Part shown: piece after piece, positions 22,425 to 32,344 of the stretch
Layout of the letters: every line of letters begins with the position of its first letter
Position numbering within the stretch: position 1 is the first letter of the stretch
Origin: Tenrec ecaudatus
Taxonomy: Eukaryota; Chordata; Mammalia; Afrosoricida; Tenrecidae
NCBI RefSeq assembly: GCF_050624435.1
Contig: NC_134541.1
Coordinates: forward strand, 102,296,805 to 102,360,804
DNA length: 64,000 nt
Reading direction: 5' to 3'
Translations under genes and position numbers: made by a program
Notes under the pieces: generated by a model
Seen by the model: the letters and a program-made list of their open reading frames with translations, nothing else
Databases searched by the model: none
What the model was told of the DNA's origin: nothing

Positions 22425-22802
22425 TCTTGTCTCTCTTAAAACTTAATAAATACTTCTTAAATTATCTTAGAAATAGGGTCTTTTTTGTATCCTAAAACGC
22501 CAGTTAGCCAGCGGGAAGCAAAGTGGGCAGTGAATCTAGGCTGACTAGCTCCCCAGTGAGCGCGGTTACCCTCTGCGCTGCATTGGCAGAGTAGAAACAG
22601 ATGCGGCAGGCTAAGGAGGGCAGTAGAAAACTGGGGGTTGGAGCCCTCAGAAGCCTGGGGACAGGTTCAGAGGGAGGCAGGACACCACTGCTTCCAGTGA
22701 TGGAATCTGATTGGCTCCTCCTGCCAGAATTTGGGGTTACCCCTGACCGACTCCAGAGTTTCTTCCTGTTCTGGTCTTCAGGGGGTGGGGGTGGGTTTGA
22801 AA
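22425..22802. other. No recognised feature
   Basis: Intergenic sequence between two minus-strand SINEs. Confidence 0.5.
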
Positions 22803-22997
22803 GTCTGTCTGACTCCCATCAAGTTCATTCTGACTCCTAGAAGCCCTATAGGACAGGGAAGAACTTCCCTTGTGGGTTTCTCAGATTGTATATCTTTACA
22901 GGTGTAGAACATCTCATCTTTTCCCCATGGGGTGGCTGGTGGTGCCAACCATGGAGTTAGCAACCCATGTTAGAACGTATATTGCCAAAAGGGCTCC
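22803..22997 (-). mobile_element. AfroSINE, minus strand, full length
   Basis: CTCCCATCAAGTTCATTCTG, CCCTATAGGACAGGGAAGAA, and the head end CAAAAGGGCTCCTTTG. Confidence 0.8.
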
Positions 22998-23014
22998 TTT
23001 GAGATGTCTTCTCT

Positions 23015-23132
23015 CAAAAACTTACTGCCATCGAGTCGATGTTGACTCACAGTGACCCTATAGGACAGGGTAGAACTGCCCTGGTGGGCTTCCCACTGTA
23101 ACTCCTTATAGGGATAGAAAGCCTCCTCTGTC
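23015..23132 (-). mobile_element. AfroSINE, minus strand, head missing
   Basis: CTGCCATCGAGTCGATGTTG and ATAGGACAGGGTAGAACTGC are well kept. It stops after AAAGCCTCCTCTG. Confidence 0.75.
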
Positions 23133-24129
23133 TTGGGCTGAGAGTTAAAGCAGGAGATATCAGATCCGGAAAGCCACCCAACTGAGGGCCTCTGAGAGGG
23201 CCCTGAATGGGGCACACACAGCCCTCCCAGGCTGCCATTCACCAGGCACTGCATGCTTCATGTTTGGGGATAGAACGCTGGATCCAGAATGCAGGCAGCT
23301 GCGTGCGTGGTGAGACGTGTCTTCGCTGAGCACAGGCTCCCTGAGCCTCCGTGTCCTTGCACATTCCACCTGGTTCCCTGTGCGCCTCCATTGCCATTGA
23401 GGGGGTGTTGACAGGATGGTGCGTGGATAAGTAATGCAGAGTCCTAGGGAATGCTTGCATGATGTGCAGGCTGTCCATGGTTCTCAGGAGAACCGCCAGG
23501 TTCTAACTTGGCCCCACCTCAAGGGCATGGCTGATTGGTCCAGGGGCTGGTGCTTGGCCCAGGCTGCATCAGTGAATACATGCCCTGGGACTTTGGGACT
23601 TGTGCACACAGTGGGCTCCGGTTTACATTGTGAAACTCAGTAGTGTGAACTTAGATGCTCCCGGATGGTGGAGGAGGAAGACAGGGTTGTGACAGAAGGA
23701 GAGAGAGGGAGAGGGAGAGAGAGAGACAGGCAAATTTCAGCTGTTTGGGGGATCTGGTTGCTTCCCTGGGGGTTGACTCTTCAACCCATCTTTGGCTTCT
23801 CTGAGCCAATTATTTCTCTGTTCTTTTAGCTTAAGTTGCTTTAAGATTGGCTTTGGCCATTCATTGCTAAATGGGTGGGTGGTATACAGCAAGCTGCTTG
23901 AACCTGTCGGGTGAAAGAGAACCCTAGAATGTTCCAGAAGCTTAGAGATCACTTCCTGGCCCCTCTCCTTCATTTCACCACTCTGCCTCAGGCCACCAAG
24001 CAAGTGCTTCAGGAAAACCAAACCAAGGAGCCAGGTCTCGGACCTCCAGTCCAAGACCTTCCAGCCCTCTCCAGCCTTCCTCTTGTATATTTACTCAGTG
24101 TTTAATTACAACACACACAAAACCCGATA
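23133..24129. other. No gene; GA-rich tract only
   Basis: Only the purine tract at 23697 stands out. Confidence 0.5.
23697..23730. repeat. (GA)-rich repeat
   Basis: GAGAGAGGGAGAGGGAGAGA type purine tract. Confidence 0.8.
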
Positions 24130-24345
24130 ATATTTCTGATTTATTGAGCATCTACTAAGCTCCTCCCGGTGCTAGGTAATTCCCAAGCATTATCTCAGTT
24201 AGCAACCTAACGAGGAAGCAATAATGATTCTCACGTGGTTTTGAGGAAAGCCGGAGTGCAGCAAGTGGAAGCAGCTTGCCCAAAGTCAGACAGCAAGTAC
24301 CTTACAGAGCCAGGAGTCTAACGCTCTTCATCATGCCACGTCCTA
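24130..24345 (-). mobile_element. MIR SINE, long copy
   Basis: TTATTGAGCATCTACTAAGC, AAGCATTATCTCAGTTAGCA, GCAGCTTGCCCAAAGTCAGA and CAGAGCCAGGAGTCTAACGC cover most of the element. Confidence 0.75.
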
Positions 24346-24844
24346 GCTTTGACTTACTACTCTCTCAAAAGTGGACGCGGCTACACCCTCCTCCTCCGGC
24401 TGCATCTGTGAGTGAGGCTGACGGGTCCCCCAAAGGTCTGCATCTTGTGCTGCTGGCCTGGGGGGAGTCATTCATGAGTCATTAACCCGAGTTTGAAGAC
24501 TGCTTCTTGCTTAGGGCGCAAGTAATCCTGCATGTGTGGATGGGGAATTGGCTTTGGTCACCCAGAAGAGGCGATGGATGGCTCAGCCCCTCCTGGGAAA
24601 GGCTCTTGTTCCAGTACCTGGTGGTCCAGGAGAGGCTCAGTGATTTGCTCAACTGGGAGCTTACTGGGAGGGAAAGGGTGCTTGGAGTTCTCCTTCCTCC
24701 TTCTGTGAAGTCCTCACCATTGTGAACAGGAATGGTTAACTCATGTCCCTCCCAAGTCCCTAGAGGTAGCAAAAGACACCTCTCCCGACATGCTGACTCT
24801 GGACTCCTTGGAGAGAACCACTTGGGAGGCTTGCTGAGAGGTGG

Positions 24845-25175
24845 TATACCAGCTACCTATTGCTGTGCCACGAATCACCCCAAACCAGAGTGGCTTAATG
24901 CAAAAGCAGAGATTTGGCAAATGGCTCTTCAGCTTGATGCCGAGTCAGCGGGAGTGACTTGTCTTTTTGTTGGGGCAGCTCATTTGGGGCTGGAGGGGCC
25001 ACTGTTGAGATGGCTCTCATGTACATGGTAGGACCGGTTCCTGCCTGTTGACTGGGAATTTGGCCAGAGCTGGGGGCTGGAGGTCATGGGTCCCCTCAGT
25101 GTAGATCCTCTCTCCAGGGGCTGCTTGGGCTTCCTCGCAGCATGGCATCTGGGTTCCAAGATGGGGATTACATTG
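24845..25175. mobile_element. Ancient LTR (MLT1-like) fragment
   Basis: CTACCTATTGCTGTGCCACG..CACCCCAAACCAGAGTGGC and the following layout resemble MLT1-type mammalian LTRs. Family level only. Confidence 0.45.
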
Positions 25176-25220
25176 CATTAGCAACCATTTTGCTGCCCTA
25201 CATTGGTGGAAGAAGTGAAA

Positions 25221-25665
25221 AGGACCCAGCTGCAAGGTCGACAGTTCAAAACCACCAGCTGCTTCACTGGACAAAGATGAGGCTTTCTATTGCCTTAAAG
25301 AGTTAACTGATCACAAGGATCTACATGTGACCTCCTCCCTGGGGGATGGACAACAGAAAAGGGGGTGAAGGGAGACATCAGACAGTGTAAGCTATGAAAA
25401 AAATTATTAATAAATTATCAAGACTTCATGAGCTAATACCAAGGGCTCAGGTAGAAAGCAAATGTTTTGTGCATAATGGCAACAAATGCACCAATGTACT
25501 TGACGCAATGGATGGATGGATTGTGATAAGAGTTGTATGAGCCCCCAATAAAATGATTTAAAAATGAATGATTAAAAAAAAGAGTTATTGTCTCAGAAAC
25601 CCACAGGGGCAGTTCCACCCTGTTCTTTAGGGCCACTCAGTGTCAGAAGTAACTCAACAGTAGTA
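25221..25665 (+). mobile_element. AfroSINE, plus strand, split by an L1
   Basis: The left half (25221-25305) has GGTCGACAGTTCAAAACCAC and ends AAAGAGTTA. The right half (25578-25665) resumes AGAGTTATTGTCTCAGAAAC and ends in the usual tail. The L1 between them is younger than the SINE. Confidence 0.8.
25306..25577 (+). mobile_element. L1 3' end inserted in a SINE
   Basis: It begins ATCACAAGGATCTACATGTG-like L1 3'-UTR and ends CCAATAAAATGATTTAAAAA with an A-rich tail. A repeated AAGAGTTA sits on both sides, and the SINE at 25221-25665 resumes after it. It is colinear with the 3' part of the L1 at 21405-22010. Confidence 0.75.
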
Positions 25666-25884
25666 AGTTAGGGAATCAGTTTCAAGGGGACATAGACTGA
25701 ACCTCTTGATGGGGAACGTGGCCGAGTACTAGAAGAGCATGCAGGAGGGAGGGATTGCTGTCTTTGGACTCAGATGCAGATTCCTGTGGCCCCAGTACAG
25801 ACTTCTAGACTCAGAATATATGGAAGCAGGGCCCGGGAACCTGCCTTTTCATCCCTCTCTCTATTTTACAGTGTGAATTAGGTG

Positions 25885-26280
25885 GGGGTTTACCTATCAG
25901 ATAATCATTTCTGTATTCTACAACTTTCACACTTTCTCAACCTTCCGATTAGCTTGCCCTGTCCCCACCCCCTTGCCCCGTCCCCCTTTACTCCGGTTTC
26001 TCTGCCCCTCTAGAGGAGGCACCTGTCTACCCACGAGCCGGCCACTCCCCCTTCCACCCCTGGAGACCATCAACATCCATTTCTTTTGGTCTGGTAACCA
26101 TCTTCATTTTTAAAAATAGCAGTGGCCTCATATACTACTTGCCATTTTGTGATTGACTAACTTCCTTCAGCACAATGACCTCTAAATCCATCCATGATGT
26201 ATGTTAATTTTTGGTAGAACTATTGCTGATTTTTAATTTTTAGGTTTCCACAGTTGCGGTTGATGTATACTTTCAATAAG
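25885..26280. mobile_element. Old L1-derived fragment
   Basis: It matches a widespread L1 3' region by motifs such as CTTCCTTCAGCACAATGACC and TCTAAATCCATCCATGATG, with a C-rich segment upstream. Diverged, no ORF. Confidence 0.5.
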
Positions 26281-26364
26281 CCGGTGTGAAGGCAGCAGTG
26301 GGGAGCAGGTGGCCAGCAGCCAAGTTGTCCTATGTGACATTGGGTAAGTCATGTCCTATTTTTT

Positions 26365-26562
26365 CTCAGTGCCATCGAGTCGATGACGACTCAAAGTGAC
26401 CCTAGGGGAGAGGGTAAATCTACCGTTTTGAGTTACTGAGATTGTAACTGTTCACGGGCGCAGAAAGCCCTGCCTTTCTCCTGAGGAGCAGCTGGTGACT
26501 CTGAACTGCTGACCTTGTGGTTAGCCGTCTAACTCGTGATCGCTTGGCCACCGGGGCTCCTC
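26365..26562 (-). mobile_element. AfroSINE, minus strand, full length
   Basis: CAGTGCCATCGAGTCGATGA, GACCTTGTGGTTAGCCGTCT and GGCCACCGGGGCTCCTC. Confidence 0.85.
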
Positions 26563-27024
26563 ACCATCTTCTTAGCTGTGATCCTTCTCCCCAGCCTTGA
26601 GGATCATGATACCGAGCATGTAAAAGGTGCCATCTCATTGACGGTAAAGAGTTAGTGTTCGAATTGCATCATTATGACTACTATTAAAGTCTTGGAAAAT
26701 TTAAAGCTCTATTTTATTATAATAACCAGAGCTACTCTTTGTTTGGCGCCTTCTCAGTGCAAACCCCATTCTTATTTAGAATAGGCAGGTGTTATTTTTT
26801 TTTATAATGCCTGTAATTTACTTTGTGTTGTCTGCCGTTGAGAACACATGCAGCAGAACAGGCCCCAGCTCACTACTGTCCGCAGGAACAGTTCGGCAGC
26901 ACTGACGGTGTGCTGCCTCTCTCACCCTCCTTTTTGGATCGGTCCTCTCCCACTAGCACCTCCCTCCCCCTACACTTCCGATTTAATCCTTTCCAGCTGT
27001 GGTTGTCAATCTTTAGAGTCTCCC
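26563..27024. other. No recognised feature
   Basis: AT-rich to neutral sequence with a T run at 26796-26803. Confidence 0.5.
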
Positions 27025-27222
27025 CAAACCAACCAAACTGGCTGCCATCAAGTTGATGCCAATGCATCTAGCACAAGGTAGAACTTCCCTGAGAATTTCT
27101 GAGACTGTAGCTCTTCGGGGGAATAGAAAGCCCTGTCTTTCTTCCTCAGGGCTGCTGGTGGTTTCAAATCACTGACCCTGACGATCGAAGCCCAATGGGC
27201 AACCCCTATGGCCCCAGGGCTA
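27025..27222 (-). mobile_element. AfroSINE, minus strand
   Basis: CTGGCTGCCATCAAGTTGAT, TAGAAAGCCCTGTCTTTCTT, and the head GGCCCCAGGGCT. Confidence 0.8.
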
Positions 27223-27671
27223 TTATTACCCATGGTTTGCAGACTGATAAAACTGGGGTTCAAACCGGTAAACTGACCTGCCTGAGGAAGAAGTGGCAAG
27301 AACAAGGAATTCGAGACGATTCTACTCTGGTTCCCCCACCTCTGTTCCTTTCGCTACCTCACGTGCCCCTTGCTACATAAAGACGCCACAAGGGGCTGTG
27401 CTTCATCTGTGCTGTTGCATCATCAGCAAAAAGAGGTCTGATCTCACACCTGAAGACCAGACCCGGGGCTTGCTGCACTTTCTCCAACATCTTGACTTCC
27501 AAGACATAGAAGAGATCTACCCTGTGGTGAGAATCTGGGGTGCTGCCTTCTATTAGTTTGGGTAAGAATTGCTGTTTGAGGGGTGAGAACAGGGAGATGA
27601 TGGCCCCCTCATGGTCCGACATGGCCCCATCTACCTGCCCAAACCCGGCGTGACCAGCTCCTAGGCAGGCC
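27223..27671. other. No recognised feature
   Basis: A 104-codon minus-strand frame (27359-27673) has no family resemblance that I can name. Confidence 0.45.
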
Positions 27672-27850
27672 ATGAGATGCAGTGGAAAGTCTCATTAGAA
27701 CGGACTTCAGAAACCTGAGCTCAAACTCAGTGGGACCCTGGGTAATTACCCAGTAAGTTGGTCAATATAAAATAGGCACACCAGTTCCAACCTTGAGGGG
27801 GTGGCTCTGAGGATGAGGTGAGCTCAGGTAGGACAAGCACGAGTCAAGGA
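27672..27850 (+). mobile_element. MIR SINE fragment
   Basis: GCAGTGGAAAGTCTCATTAG, CCTGAGCTCAAACTCAGTGG and TCTGAGGATGAGGTGAGCTC. Confidence 0.55.
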
Positions 27851-27899
27851 TGTGACATGTAGAGAGGAAGGTGTGGCCTATTGTCACCAAGAGGCCTTT

Positions 27900-28545
27900 A
27901 AAGTCACGGTCATGGAGTAGATTCTGACACAACAGGGCTACCCCTAAGGGCTTTCACGCTACTTGATGGGTTCACACTGCTGACCTGTGGTTAGCAGCTG
28001 CAGTGGTTGCATAATTTCATGTCAACTTGATAAAGAAGTGCAGGGGTGGAGTCTAGCCTGGCATCAGAGCATAGCCTGACGATGCCTCCTTGTGGGCATG
28101 GCCTTCTCAGGAGGATTCTGGCAACCTCCTCTTTTTCTCCCTGGAGGTGGGCCACATACTCTCTCTGCTTCTCTTTCCTGCTGCTGGGACACTCAGAGAG
28201 TTGGAGGGGCTCTGTAGAGACCCACACCAGCGCTGAGATGCTTTCGCCACCACCGGTTCCACAAGATTTTCCACCCACTGGTCTGGGATCTTCCTTTATT
28301 TGGTATCATTGCATGTGCTGTGTCAGTCTGAAGAGGACTTTATAGACTAGTGTTGGACATATGGGCTAATATCGGACTTATGGACTTGATCTGGACTGGG
28401 CTGGGATATTTTCTCAATATACAATTACTCTTTGATATAAAGCTCTTCTTATACACATCAGAGTGTCCCTGGGTTCATTTCTTTGGTCAACCAGGCCTAA
28501 CACAGCAGCCCCATGTGCACCCCACCACCCCACCAGGGCTCCTTA
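27900..28545 (-). mobile_element. AfroSINE, minus strand, split by an LTR
   Basis: The left part (27900-27998) ends CTGTGGTTAGCAGC. The right part (28505-28545) continues GCAGCCCCATG and ends CACCAGGGCTCCTTAG. The 506-bp LTR lies between. Confidence 0.8.
27999..28504 (-). mobile_element. Solo LTR, 506 bp, inserted in a SINE
   Basis: The element runs from TG to CA and is flanked by the 5-bp direct repeat GCAGC (27994-27998 and 28505-28509), the hallmark of an endogenous-retrovirus LTR. The interrupted SINE continues on both sides. Read on the minus strand it starts TGTGTTAGGCCTGG and carries AATAAA near the middle. There are no internal viral genes. Confidence 0.75.
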
Positions 28546-28706
28546 GCCACTTACATTGAAGAGATGGAGCAAGCAAGGTCAGGGTCAGGGCATGCTACAG
28601 CCCTAAGCCCTCCTGTGTTCCTTGCTTTCTTTCCGCCCAAAAGAAATGTTGCTTAACAGATCTTCAGGGGACTAGTCTCCCCAGTCTACCTGCACCGACA
28701 CCAGTG

Positions 28707-28757
<51 letters not shown>

Positions 28758-28999
28758 CCTGCCTTCTCAGCCTTTTCCTCCATTTTAAAACACAAGGTCC
28801 TAGATGCGCCTGAATATATGCAGACATACTGAGACGTCTGTCCCCTCCCCTCTCTCTCCACATTCCCCTTCTCCCTCCCTCCATTCTCTGTCCTCAGGCA
28901 CCTAGGCCCCCTCCCTGGAGGGCATCACTGGGACCAGCTTCCTGGATGCCCTTCCAGAAACATTCTGTGGATACAAAAACTTCTGGGGCATTCTCTTAA
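28546..28999. other. No gene; AC microsatellite
   Basis: Nothing besides the AC run at 28708. Confidence 0.5.
28708..28755. repeat. (AC)24 microsatellite
   Basis: A pure AC run of 48 bases. Confidence 0.95.
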
Positions 29000-29145
29000 A
29001 GGAACCTTGTTGGTGCCATGGTTAAGTGCTCACCTGCTAAGTTCCAGGTTGACTGTTGAACCCACCATTTGGCTCACGTGATCGGCTTCTGTGAGAGTGA
29101 CAGCCTGGGAAACCCTCTGGGAAGATCCACTCCGTGCTACAGGCT
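29000..29145 (+). mobile_element. Older AfroSINE fragment, plus strand
   Basis: GGAACCTTGTTGGTGCCATG, TTAAGTGCTCACCTGCTAAG and ACAGCCTGGGAAACCCTCTG. It joins directly to RTE sequence. Confidence 0.65.
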
Positions 29146-30237
29146 GGCTGAAACAAACTTGTGTTTTATTGACGATGCGAAGGCATTCCACTGTGTGAAC
29201 CATAATAAAGTAGGGACAGCCTTGAGAAGAATGGGAAGCCCAGAACACGACATTAAGCTCCTGTAGAATTTAAGTACGAATCAAGAGGCAATTGTGTGAA
29301 CCAAACAAGGTGATATATCGCACGGGATAAAATCAGACAAAATGTGCACCAGGGTTATATTCTCTTACTATACTTAATCAATTTATATGCTGAGCACATT
29401 ATGAGAGAAGACGCCACTGGATATTATGAAGTAGAATGGAGTATTGAGATTAGAGGAAGGCTTATTAACAACCTGTGCAATGCAGTGAACACCACCTTGC
29501 TTGCTGAAAATGAGGAGGACTTGAAGCATTTGCTGATGAAGATCAAAGACTGTGGCCTTCAGCATGATTCCAACTCACTATAACGAAGACCAGTGCCTCA
29601 CAACTGGACCGGCAGGTAACATCACGATAAACGGAGAAAGGATTAAAGTTGTCGAGCAAGTTTCATCTTGCTTGAATCTATAACCAACAGTCCTGGAAGC
29701 AGCAGTCAAGAAAGAGATCAAGACATACTGGATTCGGTCAATCTGCCGCACGAGACCTCTTTAGAGTGTTAGAAAAACACGGAGGTCACTTTGAGGACTC
29801 AGGTGCACCTGACCCAAGCCATGGTATTTTCAGTCGCCTCAAATGCATGTGAAAGTTGAACGCTGATAAGAAAGACCAACGAGAAAATGGATGCTTTTGA
29901 ATAGTGTTGTTGTTAAAGAATATTGAAAGTATCGTGGACTTTAAAAAGACACGCAAGTCGGTCCTGGAAGAAGTGTGACCAGAGTGCTCCTGAGAGGCAA
30001 GGGTGGTGAGACCTCGTCTCATATACTGGAACATATTGTCAGGAACGACCAGTCCCTGGGGCGGGGCATCATGCCTGGTAAAATAGAGGGGCAGCAGAAA
30101 AGAGGAAGGCCCCCCAGAGATGGATTGGCACTGGGGCTGCAACAAAGGCTGAAGCCTAGCAACACATGCAAGGGTGGCGCCGGAGCGGGCAGTGTTTGTT
30201 CTGTTGTGCACAGGGTTGCCGTGGGTCAGGACTGACA
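29146..30237 (+). mobile_element. RTE/BovB-type LINE, decayed reverse-transcriptase region to 3' end
   Basis: This is the most complete RTE relic. Frames carry broken reverse-transcriptase motifs: FIDDAKAFHCVNHNK, a QGYIL..LINLYAEHIMRE segment, and INNLCNAVNTTLLAENEEDL in place of the YADDT catalytic box. The 3' part has the KRGRPP..DGL region and the RTE tail. Stops and frameshifts make it inactive. A SINE fragment is fused at its left end. Confidence 0.8.
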
Positions 30238-30324
30238 ATGACGACGATGATGGTGATGGCAACAGGTCCCTGTGAGCAGGAATGGCACACAGCAACACAG
30301 GTCATTTCCTACAGCAGTATAAGC

Positions 30325-30606
30325 GCTTCCTGTTTTTCGTTCATAAATGGTGTGTTTAGGGACAATTTCAGATTTATGCAAATAGTACAGAGAATTCCTA
30401 TACCCCGCACCCAGTGTCCCCCACAATACGACCAGCTCACAGTACTAGGGCGCATGTGTCAAAATGAAGGAATTAGCATTGGTACATTCCTGTGAACTCA
30501 ACTCTAGTTCTTTGAAAACTGACTTTAAAACAGTCTTCTCATTTATGACCTTTTTTTTTTTTTTTTCTGTTCCAGGATTCAATTCAGGAGTCCACACTGC
30601 ATTTAC
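30325..30606. mobile_element. Ancient L1M-type fragment
   Basis: Motifs CACCCAGTGTCCCCCACAAT, GAATTAGCATTGGTACATTC and TTCTGTTCCAGGATTCAATT follow the order of ancient mammalian L1M 3' sequences. A T-run (30550-30566) interrupts it. Confidence 0.6.
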
Positions 30607-30615
30607 AAAAAAAAC

Positions 30616-30822
30616 CAAACACCAAACCTTCTGCCATCAAGTCCATGCCAACTCCTAGCGGCCAGAGAGGCCAGGGCAGAGCGGCCCCTGTAGGTTTGCA
30701 AAACTGTTAACTCCTTAAGGGAGCCAAAAGCCTCATTGTTCTCAAATGGAACAGCTGGTGGTTTTGAACTGCTGACCTTGCAGTTAGCAGTCCATCAAAT
30801 AACACTATGCTATCAGGGCGCC
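30616..30822 (-). mobile_element. AfroSINE, minus strand, full length
   Basis: TCTGCCATCAAGTCCATGCC, ACAGCTGGTGGTTTTGAACT, and the head TATCAGGGCGCCC. Confidence 0.85.
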
Positions 30823-30977
30823 CATACTTAGCGTGTATGGATTTCCATAGTCAGAAATCACCAAAATGCCTTTTTTGCTCAAAACAAGGCACACTACCAC
30901 AAGAAACGACACCGCAAACCCCACGAAGCTGCCCTCAAGGAAGAAAGCGGTGGTGAAGCATCCTGGGGATAGTCCTG

Positions 30978-31120
30978 AGTGAACCGGACTCTGACTCCTG
31001 GCGCCTCCTGTGTTCCAGAGGAGAACTGTGCTCCACAGCGCTTTCAATGGCTGCCTTTTAGGACTAGATCACCAGGCCTTTCTTCCTACGTGTCTCTAGG
31101 CGGACTCACACCTCAGGGCT
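30978..31120 (-). mobile_element. Older AfroSINE subfamily, minus strand, partial
   Basis: GGACTAGATCACCAGGCCTT and CGTGTCTCTAGGCGGACTCA resemble the copy at 8568-8692. Confidence 0.6.
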
Positions 31121-31169
31121 GCTGAGTGCCCTCTGGTGACCCTGAGTAAAACAACACCTGCCATTTTGT

Positions 31170-31310
31170 AATGGCCCAATCTGTGCCGGATGCTTTCCCT
31201 CATGGAATTCCAACAACAGTCTGGTCTTGCAGATAGAGAAACTGAGGCTCCAGGTGGCAGATAACCGGAGCTGGTGCAGCAGCCTGCTCCCAGCCAAGCC
31301 TGTCTGACTT
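31170..31310 (-). mobile_element. MIR SINE fragment
   Basis: TGTGCCGGATGCTTTCCCTC and GCAGATAGAGAAACTGAGGC, then CCAAGCCTGTCTGACT. Confidence 0.6.
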
Positions 31311-31639
31311 TTAGGTCCGCCTAGCCTTCCCCTCTCGCTGCAGCCGGAGCCTTGGTGACTTCGCCTAATGAAGAGAAATGTTCTTTATGCAATTCAACTG
31401 CTGGAATTGGTGACAATTTATTTTGCGACTTCCTAGTAAAAATGCTGTTCTTTTTTAGGAATGGTGATTCTCTGAGGACAGAGCCAGGAATTTTAATTTG
31501 ATGACAGGCGGGGCGGATTGTGGAGGGAGCACTGGGTGGGGTGCCAGGGCTCCTCTAAATCTAGCCCCCACTGGTTATGCGTCCTTGGACAACAAGACTA
31601 GCGACAGGACAGTAATGACAGCCTCTCCTGGCTGATGAC
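31311..31639. other. No recognised repeat; possibly conserved
   Basis: The 31370-31500 part is AT-rich, repeat-free and contains CAATTTATTTTGCGACTTCC. It may be a conserved element, but nothing more can be said. Confidence 0.35.
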
Positions 31640-31815
31640 ACCTTAGGTCCAGGTGCTGTGTCAAGCACCTGGCATACGTTGCTTGATCGAATGTTCTCAG
31701 TGAGTCCCGGGGAGAGACCCAGGTGTCATGCCCATTTTATAGATAAGGAAGCAGAGGCTTCAAGAGTTGAGCGATTAATTCCCAAAGGTCACATGACTAG
31801 CAAAAGGAGCGCCCG
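31640..31815 (-). mobile_element. MIR SINE, near complete
   Basis: GGTGCTGTGTCAAGCACCTG, CCATTTTATAGATAAGGAAG and AAAGGTCACATGACTAGCAA, in order. Confidence 0.75.
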
Positions 31816-31867
31816 GTTTTATAAATTGTCTGGATGTCCCGAATCTGAGCTTTTGTCTGTAGTGTCC

Positions 31868-32055
31868 CGGAGCCATGGTGGTGCCAAGGTTGAGCTTGGC
31901 TGCTCATGGGAGGGCTGCAGTTCAAACCCAGCAGCCACTTTTCGGATGCGGATGTGGCAATCTGCTTCTGTCAGATGTATATCCTCTGGGGAAGTTCTAT
32001 TGTCTCCTACAGGGCTGCCATTAGTCAGCATCAAATCCACAGCACTAGATCCATG
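31868..32055 (+). mobile_element. AfroSINE, plus strand
   Basis: CGGAGCCATGGTGGTGCCAA, GCAGTTCAAACCCAGCAGCC, and the tail GGGCTGCCATTAGTCAGCAT. A second tail-like piece follows to about 32220. Confidence 0.75.
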
Positions 32056-32239
32056 AGGGGCTTTAGCATCAAGGTGCCCTCCCGTTAACCCAAAAGTCCA
32101 TCCAGAGGCCTCTCAAAAGGCAAAGATCGGGGGCCGGACTTCTGACAGGGCAGCCACTGAGAACTCCATGGGGCCCAGTGCCATTAGGAGTGGGAGTTGA
32201 CTTGGGGGAACTGGTTAGTGGTTATCTGGTGATTAACAT

Positions 32240-32325
32240 GTACAGCGAGACTTTGCCTCACTTACTTTGGACATTGTATCGGGAAAAGTACAGCCAGAAT
32301 AGCCCTTAGAGGCAAGGGAGGGGGG
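32240..32325 (+). mobile_element. RTE fragment, rearranged
   Basis: CTCACTTACTTTGGACATTG precedes AAGTACAGCCAGAATAGCCC, the reverse of the normal RTE order. This indicates a join of two pieces. Confidence 0.5.
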
Positions 32326-32344
32326 GGGTGGGAAGGAAAAAAAA

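Noticed and set aside
20813-28755. Regularly repeated elements suggestive of an array
   Set aside because: They are AC microsatellites and dispersed SINEs. There is no repeat-spacer periodicity, and CRISPR is not expected in a mammalian genome.
29344-29583. Possible host gene with reverse-transcriptase similarity
   Set aside because: It contains multiple stops and frameshifts, the catalytic box is lost, and it is flanked by RTE sequence. It is a dead LINE, not a domesticated gene.
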